Assembly (NCBI GenBank): GCA_934047225.1
Contig: OW203991.1
Span: 806,001-870,000, forward strand
Source of the DNA: Ypsolopha sequella
Lineage: Eukaryota; Arthropoda; Insecta; Lepidoptera; Ypsolophidae
Direction of reading: 5' to 3'
DNA length: 64,000 nucleotides
This document shows positions 55,765-64,000 of the stretch, in pieces. Both the position numbers and the translations under genes were made by a program. Under the pieces are notes generated by a model. It saw only the letters and a program-made list of their open reading frames with translations. It did not search any database and was not told the origin of the DNA. The stretch's first letter is position 1; each line of letters opens with the position of its first letter.

Positions 55765-57081
55765 ATGCCGACGGCGGGCGAGGTTAGCCCTAATTCGGGC
55801 ATGTTGGATGCTGCTGCTTCCAGACCATCTCTCGGCGAAACGTATATGGCAGGTGGCTTCCATATGGAGAAATTGGAGGGCGTATCCAACTACAACTCGT
55901 GGAAATTCACCATGAAGATGGCGCTCAAACTAGATGGACTGTGGAGCTGTGTTGAAGGTACGACGGTTTCTGATGCTGCACGCGATGAACGTGCGCTGTC
56001 ACGCATCTGTTTGGGGTTGAAGCCCTCATGCTATCAATATGTGAACACATGTAGTACTGCTAAAGATGCATGGTCTAAATTGAAAGAAGTCTTTGAAGAT
56101 AAGGGTTTGTACCGAAGGGTGACCCTTTTACGACAGCTTCATCGTGCTGAGTACAGTCAATACTCTGGCATGACTGACTACATCAATGGCATCATGACGA
56201 TGGTTCAACAACTGGCCGATATTGGGCGTAATATTGATGATCAAGAGGTGGCAGAATTGCTTCTCAGTGGGCTTCCCCAGGACTATGATGTGTTGGTGTC
56301 TAACTTGGAAACAGCGTGTATCACATCAACTTTATCCAGTGAATTAGTACGAACCCGATTACTACAGGAAGATTTTCGCAAAAATAATGTGGAAAATGCA
56401 AGTGCGTCTAACATGGCTTTTGTGTCTCGGCGCAAGCCGCTGGTGTGCCATTACTGCAAGAAGCCTGGACATGTTAGGGCAAAGTGCTTCAAGTTGAAAA
56501 ATGACAGAAGAAGGAGCACTGGTGATGGTCATCATCAGACTTTGCTAGTGTCAGCATTAGCTAGTGCGCATAGTGCATGTGATTGGTTACTTGATTCAGG
56601 ATGTACAGCTCATATGAGCAATAATAAGGACTTATTAAGGGATTTTAAGTTAAATAATAACTATGTTTCTATAGCTAATAATGAAAAAATGCTCAGTCAA
56701 GGGACGGGGAACATAGAGATCTTGATATCTAACAAAAAAAGACAAATTGTTGATGTGATGTATGTTCCACAGTTGTCGACAAATCTTTTGTCAGTCAGCA
56801 AAATGACAAGCAAAGGCTTGAAAGTTGTTTTTACTCGAGACGGTTGTTCTATATATGATCAAAATGAAAATATTATAGGTACTGCTTCTAATGATAATGG
56901 TGTCTTTAAATTAGATGGTGTTGTGTGTTTTTCAACTCCACAGAAAGCTGTGCACCCTTTAAACCTGCAGGAGTCGCAGGATGCACATAGTGCTGTTGCT
57001 ACAACAAGTATGCCGACTGATGTCTGGCATAGGAGGCTGGGACATTTTAAGTATCGGAGGTATGTGTGCTCTGAAAGATAG
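55765..57081 (+). CDS. Copia gag and protease (first part of the polyprotein)
   Basis: The ATG at 55765 (MPTAGEVSPNSG) is chosen because it lies after the LTR and before the conserved Gag part; the same frame is open from 55402 inside the LTR, but that part is not Gag. The Gag core holds FHMEKLEGVSNYNSWKFTMK, typical for Copia, and KDAWSKLKEVFED. A CCHC knuckle CHYCKKPGHVRAKC (56446-56487) packages RNA. The aspartic protease has WLLDSGCTAHM (DSG at 56593). At the end DVWHRRLGHFKY is the start of the integrase zinc domain (HHCC), where the frame breaks and hits TAG at 57079-57081. Confidence 0.9.
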   Translation: MPTAGEVSPNSGMLDAAASRPSLGETYMAGGFHMEKLEGVSNYNSWKFTMKMALKLDGLWSCVEGTTVSDAARDERALSRICLGLKPSCYQYVNTCSTAKDAWSKLKEVFEDKGLYRRVTLLRQLHRAEYSQYSGMTDYINGIMTMVQQLADIGRNIDDQEVAELLLSGLPQDYDVLVSNLETACITSTLSSELVRTRLLQEDFRKNNVENASASNMAFVSRRKPLVCHYCKKPGHVRAKCFKLKNDRRRSTGDGHHQTLLVSALASAHSACDWLLDSGCTAHMSNNKDLLRDFKLNNNYVSIANNEKMLSQGTGNIEILISNKKRQIVDVMYVPQLSTNLLSVSKMTSKGLKVVFTRDGCSIYDQNENIIGTASNDNGVFKLDGVVCFSTPQKAVHPLNLQESQDAHSAVATTSMPTDVWHRRLGHFKYRRYVCSER

Positions 57082-59005
57082 TGCTTGTGGTGTCATGTTT
57101 CAGAACAGTGTAGACGAGCAGACATTCAAGGAATGCATTCCCTGTCTCGAGGGGAAGCTGAAGGCGAAATCGTTCCCCAAGGGCCAGGCAAAGCGGGCAG
57201 GCTGTCTACTGGAGCTCATACTTAGCGATGTATGTGGTCCTATGCAGGAATGTAGCTGGGGTGGTGCACGCTACTTGGTGACATTTACAGATGACTTTTC
57301 CAGAAAGTCTTTTGGATACTTGATGCGACGCAAGTCCGAGGTAATGTCATGTTTTATAAAATTTAAAGCTTTAGTGGAGAAGCAGTGTGGTTTGCCTATT
57401 AAATGTCTTAGATCTGATAATGGGGGAGAATATTGTAATGATAAATTTGCTTCATATTTAACAAAGGAGGGTATTGTTCACCAGAAAACTGTGCCTTATT
57501 GTGCTCAGCAAAATGGCATTGCTGAGAGGTTGAACAGAACATTAATGGAAAAAGCGAGATGCATGCTTTATGGGGCTGGTCTCTGTAAGAGCTATTGGGG
57601 CGAGGCGGTAATGACTGCAATATATTTGAAGAATAGATGCCCTACAGCTGCTTTACCAGGACAGTTACCAGAGGAGGTGTGGACTGGATCTAAAATTGAT
57701 CTTGGTCACCTACGTGTATTTGGTTGCATTGCATACTCTTTAGTTCCCGAGCAAAGGCGAAGGAAGCTTGATGTTAAGTCTGAAAGGTACATTTTCGTTG
57801 GTTACAGTGAAACCTCCAAAGGATATAGATTAATAAAGCCGTCAGAGCCTAGAAAAATTATTATTTCAAGGAATGTTGAATTTCTGGAAAATTCGTTTTA
57901 TAATAATGACATGAATAATGATACTATGTTCAATGATACTAGTATTGGATTAATAAATAATAAAATTTCAAATGAATTAAATAATGCCCAAGAATCTAAC
58001 AATGAATTGAATTCTAGTACTGTAATTAATGATGATTCTACTGTAATTTCAGGAGCTGGGACTGAAAATGACCTCAGCTTCCACGAGCCGTCGGCCATGG
58101 CCCGTGAGAGCAGTTCTGATCAGTCATCGTCAGAGGACGAGACTACAGTTGGAGGGGAAGGCCAGACTAGTCCAGAGGTTCCTGAGACCGTTGTTGGTCG
58201 TCCTGTACGTAGTACACGGTCTGTGCTACCGAAAAGGTATGATGAATATGAATTATCTTTGTTCGTGCAGGCTGCATTATTAGATGAACCACAATCGTAT
58301 GATGAGGCAATGGCCTCTTGCAATAGTCAACAGTGGCAGACTGCTATGAAGAGTGAATACGAATCATTAATTAAAAATAATGTTTGGGAGCTGGTGGATC
58401 GTCCACTTGAAGACAATGTAGTAAAATGTAAGTGGGTCTACAAACTAAAACATGATGCATCAGGTAACTTTGATAGGTTTAAAGCTCGCTTAGTTGCTCG
58501 TGGTTTCACTCAGAAATTTGGAGTGGACTACAGTGAAACGTTCTCTCCAGTTGTGCGACATTCTACGATGAGAATTTTATTTTCTCTAGCAATCAAACTC
58601 GATATGAACATAGAACATGTAGATGTCGCTACTGCCTTCTTGAACGGAGATTTGAATGAAAAGATTTATATGGAGCAACCGCAGGGTTTTTCAGATGGCA
58701 ATAAAGTTTGCTTATTACGCAAAAGTATTTATGGCCTTAAACAGGCAAGTAGGATGTGGAACATTAAAGTACATAATTTTTTGTTTGAAAATGGTTATTG
58801 TCAAAGTAAATGTGAACCATGTGTGTATATAAAGAAATGTAACAATGGTGAACTAACTATCATAGCTCTGTATGTCGATGACTTCTATATTTTCAGTAAT
58901 AGTTCTAGTAAAATATCTTTGATAAAAATGTTAGAAAAAGAATTTGATATTAAGAATTTAGGAGAACTAAAAAAATTGTTTGGGAATGAAAATAACCAGG
59001 AATAG
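57062..59005 (+). CDS. Copia integrase and reverse transcriptase (shifted frame)
   Basis: Continues the polyprotein in frame 2 after a one-base-type frameshift at about 57054-57062; the ATG at 57062 is only where the frame takes over. Integrase: CIPCLEGK closes the zinc domain, then FTDDFSRKSF, LRSDNGGEY and NGIAERLNRTLMEKAR give the D,D,E triad. A GKR-like/VFGCIAYSLVP module follows. An Asn/Ser-rich linker (57900-58060) separates it from reverse transcriptase: WVYKLKHDASGNFDRFKARL, FSPVVRHSTMR, FLNGDLNEKIYMEQPQGF, and the catalytic YVDD at 58871-58882. The frame shifts again at about 58975 and ends at 59005. Confidence 0.9.
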   Translation: MCALKDSACGVMFQNSVDEQTFKECIPCLEGKLKAKSFPKGQAKRAGCLLELILSDVCGPMQECSWGGARYLVTFTDDFSRKSFGYLMRRKSEVMSCFIKFKALVEKQCGLPIKCLRSDNGGEYCNDKFASYLTKEGIVHQKTVPYCAQQNGIAERLNRTLMEKARCMLYGAGLCKSYWGEAVMTAIYLKNRCPTAALPGQLPEEVWTGSKIDLGHLRVFGCIAYSLVPEQRRRKLDVKSERYIFVGYSETSKGYRLIKPSEPRKIIISRNVEFLENSFYNNDMNNDTMFNDTSIGLINNKISNELNNAQESNNELNSSTVINDDSTVISGAGTENDLSFHEPSAMARESSSDQSSSEDETTVGGEGQTSPEVPETVVGRPVRSTRSVLPKRYDEYELSLFVQAALLDEPQSYDEAMASCNSQQWQTAMKSEYESLIKNNVWELVDRPLEDNVVKCKWVYKLKHDASGNFDRFKARLVARGFTQKFGVDYSETFSPVVRHSTMRILFSLAIKLDMNIEHVDVATAFLNGDLNEKIYMEQPQGFSDGNKVCLLRKSIYGLKQASRMWNIKVHNFLFENGYCQSKCEPCVYIKKCNNGELTIIALYVDDFYIFSNSSSKISLIKMLEKEFDIKNLGELKKLFGNENNQE

Positions 59006-59825
59006 AACTAAAGGCAGTATAGTCCTTGATCAATCAGAGTATATAAAACGATTGTTAGTCAGATTTGGAATGACAAATTGTAAACCTGTGTCCACACCTA
59101 TGGTGTTAAACTCAAAGTTGTATAAAGCTGAAAAGGAAAGCTTAGATGAGAATACTTACAAATTCAGGGAATTAATGGGCTGTTTGATGTATTTGTCAGT
59201 ATGTACTAGGCCGGATATAACTTTTGCGTGCAGCCAACTTAGCCAATTTAATAACTGTTTCGATAAGAGTCATTGGCTATCTGCTAAACGTATACTCAGA
59301 TATTTAGCGGGTACATTGAATTATGGATTACATTTTAGTAAGTGTGATAATTATAATGTAACCGCATGGACGGATGCAGATTGGGCCAATGACCCTGTAG
59401 ACAGAAAGTCTTACACTGGCTATGTTATTAAGCTAGGGAATTGCACTGTAAACTGGGAGTCCCGCAAACAGCGCTGTGTGGCGATGTCCAGTACAGAAGC
59501 GGAATACTTAGCAATAAGTGATGTCTGTAAAGACTTGTGCTTTGTGAAAAACTTTCTTTCCGAGATATTAACTAAAAGTTTTGATATTCTTGTATATAAC
59601 GATAACCAGAGTGCGCTCAAATTATTGGAAATTAAAGAATATTGCCACAAGCGTACAAAGCACATAGATCTACGTTACCATTTTGTCAAGGATTTGGTAC
59701 AAAAGCATTATATTAGTGTAAGATATATGTCAACAGAATTAATGATTGCTGATGTGTTAACTAAACCATTAAGCTCATTGAAGCATTATAGCTTTATTAA
59801 AGATTTTAATATAAAGACATGTTGA
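58980..59825 (+). CDS. Copia end of reverse transcriptase and RNase H
   Basis: Frame 3 continues the polyprotein (GMKITRNRTKGSIVLDQSEY). It has ELMGCLMYLSVCTRPDI, then RNase H with WTDADWANDP, SRKQRCVAMSSTEAEYLAIS and DNQSALKL (the D,E,D residues), and RTKHIDLRYHFVKDLV. It ends in the IADVLTKPL motif and a stop at 59823. The ATG at 58980 is internal to the protein. The phase change against the preceding frame sits next to a run of A (AAAAAATTG at about 58970), a place where indels occur easily. Confidence 0.9.
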   Translation: MGMKITRNRTKGSIVLDQSEYIKRLLVRFGMTNCKPVSTPMVLNSKLYKAEKESLDENTYKFRELMGCLMYLSVCTRPDITFACSQLSQFNNCFDKSHWLSAKRILRYLAGTLNYGLHFSKCDNYNVTAWTDADWANDPVDRKSYTGYVIKLGNCTVNWESRKQRCVAMSSTEAEYLAISDVCKDLCFVKNFLSEILTKSFDILVYNDNQSALKLLEIKEYCHKRTKHIDLRYHFVKDLVQKHYISVRYMSTELMIADVLTKPLSSLKHYSFIKDFNIKTC

Positions 59826-59948
59826 ATTTTATAATTAAGAAATATAAATTTGTATGGAATGTTTTTTTTTGCTTATATGTAGAGTGAGCATGTTAAATAT
59901 TGTTAATATTGTGAGATTATACATGTTTGTATTGTTATTGTTAAGCAT

Positions 59949-59957
59949 AAGGGGAAG
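59949..59957 (+). promoter_or_regulatory. Copia polypurine tract
   Basis: AAGGGGAAG directly before TG of the 3' LTR; the plus-strand priming site expected for LTR retroelements. Confidence 0.8.
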
Positions 59958-60275
59958 TGTAAAATATTATATTTTAGTAGCATGTGTTTGTGTATGCTTT
60001 ACAATAGGTCTTTTTGAATGCATCGATATCTGTCACTTCCTGTGTTGTCTATGATCAATCTCTGTCTTGTCTCTGACTATCGACAATCAAGTCGTGCAAT
60101 GTTTTTGTTTGCTGTTATTATATTTATTTACATCTGGTGTTTGGCGTCTACTAATTGGTGTTCTTTTAGTGTATTAAAAGTTTCACTAATTGTCATAATA
60201 TTCAGCGTTTTTATTTCCACGCCCTGGAGTCCGCGTCCACCCTTCGCACCACTTCCACTTGACCACATTCTATCA
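59958..60275 (+). repeat. Copia 3' LTR
   Basis: 318 bp, no difference seen from the 5' LTR, followed by the duplicated AGAAT. Confidence 0.96.
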
Positions 60276-60734
60276 AGAATGACTACTGTAGTCTTGTCAC
60301 GGGTATAAGAGAATGACTACTGTAGTCTTGTCACGGGTATAAGAGAATGACTACTGTAGTCTTGTCACGGGTATAAGAGAATGACTACTGTAGTCTTGTC
60401 ACGGGTATAAGAGAATGACTACTGTAGTCTTGTCACGGGTATAAGAGAATGACTACTGTAGTCTTGTCACGGGTATAAGAGAATGACTACTGTAGTCTTG
60501 TCACGGGTATAAGAGAATGACTACTGTAGTCTTGTCACAGGTATAAGAGAATGACTACTGTAGTCTTGTCACGGGTATAAGAGAATGACTACTGTAGTCT
60601 TGTCACGGGTATAAGAGAATGACTACTGTAGTCTTGTCACGGGTATAAGAGAATGACTACTGTAGTCTTGTCACGGGTATAAGAGAATGGCTACTGTAGT
60701 CTTGTCACGGGTATAAGAGAATGACAACTGTAGT
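60276..60734 (+). repeat. 34-bp minisatellite, right part (about 13.5 copies)
   Basis: Same unit as 55236-55341, resumed after the Copia element. Very uniform, with a few variants (CACAGG, AATGGC, ACAACTG at the right end). Confidence 0.95.
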
Positions 60735-60861
60735 ATAATTTATACTTGCGATTGTCGGCACTTGGTGAAACTTGGAAAGCATCTTTAATAAAACTCACTT
60801 GTACACTATTTCACACATTTAATTTTGTGTGAAATAGTGTACAAGTGAGTTTTATTAAAGA
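60735..60861. repeat. Insertion with perfect 34-bp hairpin inside the minisatellite
   Basis: CTTTAATAAAACTCACTTGT at 60783 starts a 34-bp arm that pairs perfectly with 60827-60860, with a 10-base loop. GACAACTGTAGT flanks the insert on both sides (60723 and 60862). Degenerate minisatellite units continue to about 60935. Confidence 0.8.
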
Positions 60862-60935
60862 GACAACTGTAGTCTTGTCACAAGTATAGGAGAATGACTA
60901 TGTGGTATTGTCACAGGTATAGGAGATGGTGATAA

Positions 60936-61739
60936 TAATATCTTTGACAGTGTACATGGCAAGTTTGAAATTTCCATACATTTAATATGAGAATGTCATA
61001 TCTATCTGTCGTGTCTCGGCACTACATCAACCAATAATCCCAAATGTGTCTATTACTTAAACCTATATTTGAAACATTAATATTTCAACTACTGTAACAA
61101 ATTCACCTTGCTTGGAACGTCATCAAGTAAGTGTTACTTTATGGCTATACAGGGGAACATTAAAACCTCATTCGACGCTGTGCGAAACGTCGTGCTCGTG
61201 TAATTTATGCAACCACCCTGTATATACGGTTATGCCACCCGTGTTTATACAGGGAATGAAACCAAACAAATTATGCTTCTCGTATCGTTGCGGTGCATTG
61301 AATTAATTGTGTTTAAATACAGGATGATATTGATGAATGTGATTCGCAAATCCTAAAAAAATTAAGATATTGTAGCGTAATTAAAAGGTATTTCAATATC
61401 GTTCTGTTTTGTATTAGTTTCTGTACAGAAATTCCATGAATTTTGAAATTAGGTTGACAAAGAAAATTGAATAAGTAGTACCCAGAACTACAACATAAGA
61501 TTTTATATTATATTTTATTTAATCTTAATTTTACATTTTTAAGAAGACTATCCACTTATAAAAAAACTTAAACTAATGAATTTGGGATAGATAATAAAAA
61601 ATCATTAACAAGTCTCCACAAATAGTAACAACTTGATTAATTGGATTTACCTGCTTAAAATTAGAAATAAGAGTACATACTAGGTATTACATTAAAACTT
61701 GAAATACAAAAACTGGTTCCATTTGAAGTTAATTTAAGG
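60936..61739. other. No gene recognised
   Basis: AT-rich. CACCCTGTATATA near 61213 resembles tips of small DNA elements, but no partner is visible. Confidence 0.4.
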
Positions 61740-63165
61740 AAAGAATTACTTGACACATTAAAAATGTTGGTTAAAAAATCTCAAACTAAGAAGTCTTTTC
61801 AAAGTAAACAAATCAATATCCATATCGCATGCCAACTCATTGAACTTATCGCAAACTCGCCACAAATATGAATTTTGCCTATAATTAGTTGATACTACAG
61901 GTAAGGAGAACACAGTATTTTACTCAACAACTTATCTGGTACACGAAATTTGAGTTTTTCAAGCAAGTCAGGACAATCAATAACACCATTTATAATTTTG
62001 AGTAGAAAAACAATATCAGCTATGTAGGTTACGACCGACGGTTACTAAGAGGTAAAAGGCGATGTTTTTGACAGGAAATGAGATAGATACCTAGTCAGTA
62101 TTTAAAGATCTCGTGCGGTAATTTATAATTCTATATACTCGTAATGTACACGTCATACATGGCATGGGTTTCCAGATCTGACGAGCGTATTCGAGATTGC
62201 TTCTGACAAACGCGCAGTAATGAATTTTCAATGATTTGATATTTTTAAGTTTCTTCGAGCATCTCATGATGAAACCTAAGACCTTGTTTGCTTTAGAAAC
62301 GATAGCATTAATATGATCATCAAACAAAAGTTTCGAATCATGTATGACCCCCAGATCCCTAACATTACCAACCATCTGCAAGGAGTGAGATTTAAGTTTA
62401 TGATCGAAAGTAGTTATTAATGTTTGCGGGTGAACATAATGCAGGAGTACTTGGAGGGATTATTCAGCAAACAGTAAGCATCAAGTCGATTCAGACCCTC
62501 TATTATATAATTTTAGTGGCCAACTGGACTGGGTGCCTATCATCAAAAACATAGCAAAAGCGGAACTTTCAAAACTGCTTTTAGTGGCTATTGAAAAGGT
62601 ATTGAACTATTTACGAACTGTGTCGTCACTTCAAGTAGGAATACATCCTTAGACAATCGCAATTCGATAGTATATCTATGTTTTTGATGATAGACACCCA
62701 GTACAGATGGCAACTGAACTGGGTGTTCATTTTGAAGTTTTATGGCATCATTCAGGGAAGTAATCGTTTTATAAATTTTCATATCATCCACGAAAGATAA
62801 AACACCAGAGTTTTGAAAACATCTGTCAATGTCTGAGATAAATATGATAAAAAGAAGAGGCCCTAATAAAGATCTCTGGGGAACACCGCTGGGAACTTTT
62901 ATCCAACTGGATATATAATTACTCGAAACCACTGCTTGTGATCGATTATCTATGTATGAAGTTACCCACTCCAAAAGGTCACCTCTTATTTCTGCCTTGT
63001 TTAATTTTAACAGTAATAATTTATGATAAATTCTGTCGAAAGCCTTGCTATAATCGGTATATATTATAACGTCGAACGCCGTTCTCCATAGCACCAGAAA
63101 CAAAATCATTAAACAGAATGAGGTTTGAAACAGTTGATCTACTTTTTAGAAAACCAAAATAGATG
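61740..63165 (-). pseudogene. LINE family 2 reverse transcriptase, decayed copy 2
   Basis: Minus strand. GFLKSRSTVSNLILFNDFV (another phase, about 63150) leads to VIIYTDYSKAFDRI, SGVPQRSLLGPLLFIIFISDIDRCF and LSFVDDMKI. The palm motifs are altered: PQR instead of PQG, and FVDD instead of FADD. After the MITE at 62515-62715 the frame resumes with NRLDAYCLLNN, then VRDLGVIHDSKLLFDDHI and CAFVRSNLEYARQIW. A further shifted stretch (about 62060-61760) reads VTYIADIVFLLKIINGVIDC, the counterpart of ISDICYLMSIANGSVDS in copy 1. At least three frameshifts, so non-functional. The endonuclease is missing. Confidence 0.85.
62515..62715. mobile_element. MITE inserted in the LINE-2 ORF
   Basis: AGTGGCCAACTGGACTGGGT with GCCTATCATCAAAAACATAG on the left pairs with CTATGTTTTTGATGATAGAC and ACCCAGTACAGATGGCAACT on the right. 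LINE-2 copy 1 lacks it at this point. About 200 bp; no coding sequence. Confidence 0.8.
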
Positions 63166-63252
63166 ACGTAAGATAATTATTAATATACAAATTATTTAAC
63201 ATTATGACATGACACAAAATGATGATTAAATATTATTGTAAAATAAATAAAA

Positions 63253-63415
63253 TGGTACCGATTCGGTGAAGCACATCTTAACTTATTTGACACAACTAAA
63301 CTTAATTTGAGCGTTCTGTCCTTGTCTTTTCGATAAAGAAAGAAAAAGACAGCACGCTTAAAATACGGTTAGTCCTGTCAAATAAGTTAAGACGTGTTAT
63401 GCCGAATCGATACCA
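63253..63415. mobile_element. Small MITE (about 163 bp)
   Basis: TGGTACCGATTCGGTGAAGC and ACATCTTAACTTATTTGACA on the left pair with TGTCAAATAAGTTAAGACGT and GTTATGCCGAATCGATACCA on the right, about 40 bp each. AAT flanks the left and ATG the right; the target duplication is not certain. Confidence 0.8.
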
Positions 63416-64000
63416 ATGTAAATTTTTGTTATATCTCTTTATTTCATCATGTTTTGATATATGTTAGATAAAATGGAGAAGAAAATTCATTTTATTTTTA
63501 TTTCCATAATATTGTTTTTTATTTTTTTTTTCGCCTGTTTTTTTGCACTTCTTACTATATTGCATTTCTTCTCAGTTCTAGAAGAGGTTTGTGTCGGATA
63601 ATAATAATGTTGATGTTGCCAAAATTATACAATATTTGATATTTAAGATACATTCAATCAAAAGAGTGCAGTGAAAATTTAAATAGCAACCGCGTTTTCT
63701 CACATATGCCATTGTCTGCAGTTACTTCAATAAAATACCACAGATTAGTAGATCAGCATTAATCATTTCACTAAGCACAAAAGCCCTAAAATTTATTTAA
63801 CAGTATTCTATACCCAGCGGTCATCAACGAAATAGTTTAAGTCAAAACCCAATGAATCATGTTTACAACGCAAATAATTGTCCGTCAACCGCCGTATTTC
63901 ATTTCAGACAAAGATTTCAATAGATCTCCCCCGAATTGGCTTGCTACGTTCATCCCGTCGGGACAATGGCTTTGAACCCAATTTCCAGCGACCCAGCCGA
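63416..64000. other. No gene recognised
   Basis: AT-rich up to about 63880, then slightly GC-richer sequence running off the window. No motif recognised. Confidence 0.45.

Larger units (their letters stand above)
55342..60275 (+). mobile_element. Ty1/Copia LTR retrotransposon, full length
   Basis: Two 318-bp LTRs (TG...CA) identical by eye, a 5-bp target duplication AGAAT (55337-55341 and 60276-60280), a purine tract AAGGGGAAG just before the 3' LTR, and a gag-PR-IN-RT-RH order with integrase before reverse transcriptase, diagnostic of Copia. Length 4934 bp. Two frameshifts interrupt the polyprotein. GGTTCTGAGCCCC directly after the 5' LTR is the primer-binding position, but I cannot assign the tRNA. 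Confidence 0.96.

Overview
This window looks like repeat-dense insect nuclear DNA, most probably from a moth or butterfly. The background is AT-rich. The only host-type coding sequence is an intronless copy of an insect Y-box (cold-shock domain) protein. Several dispersed sequences are of kinds I associate with Lepidoptera, for example the GGCCAAGTGCGAGTCGG-type repeat at about 32.6 kb and the GGTGAAGCCGCGGGC-type tail at about 14.7 kb. I find no ordinary intron-containing host gene, no rRNA, no convincing functional tRNA, and no CRISPR or operon-like organisation.

Layout. 0-2.8 kb: 3' part of a young non-LTR retrotransposon (LINE family 1) whose reading frame enters from outside the window. 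3.6-4.7 kb: broken reverse-transcriptase-type relic running into a 69-bp minisatellite. 6.0-6.4 kb: dead mariner transposase. 7-8 kb: tRNA-derived SINE pieces. 8.1-9.9 kb: 55-bp array. 10.7-11.2 kb: 41-bp array. 12.5-13.4 kb: 23-bp array. 17.2-17.5 kb: 21-bp array. 19-22 kb: a cluster of foldback/MITE elements and a LINE-1 tail, with insertions nested inside one another. 23.9-28.0 kb: 107-unit 39-bp satellite. 28.5-31.1 kb: decayed Ty3/Gypsy-like element in a tandem-LTR arrangement, itself interrupted by a large palindrome. 31.9-34.3 kb: LINE-1 tail, SINEs and a 29-bp minisatellite that seems to have grown from a SINE head. 36.0-36.7 kb: C-terminal part of the retroelement class whose N-terminal part lies at 3.6 kb. 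37.0-38.2 kb: Y-box retrocopy with an inverted duplication. 41.3-45.6 kb: 188-unit 23-bp satellite. 46.8-48.1 kb: LINE family 2. 48.1-53.8 kb: 18-bp satellite split by a young LINE-1 insertion. 55.3-60.3 kb: complete Ty1/Copia element with identical LTRs inserted in a 34-bp minisatellite. 61.7-63.2 kb: decayed LINE-2 copy carrying a MITE.

Tandem arrays of at least eleven unrelated monomers make up roughly a quarter of the window and most of the rest is transposon-derived. The genes do not form a pathway. They are selfish-element genes (gag, protease, integrase, reverse transcriptase, RNase H, transposase) in different states of decay. Long open frames across the arrays are trivial products of stop-free monomers. 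The most informative content is historical: who inserted into whom, which copies are recent, and how arrays start and enlarge (higher-order blocks of 858 bp and 360 bp, a minisatellite seeded from a SINE, arrays bounded or split by LINE ends). I did not find a convincing new defence or regulatory system. The best candidates for follow-up are the array ecology and the twin-priming-like Y-box retrocopy.
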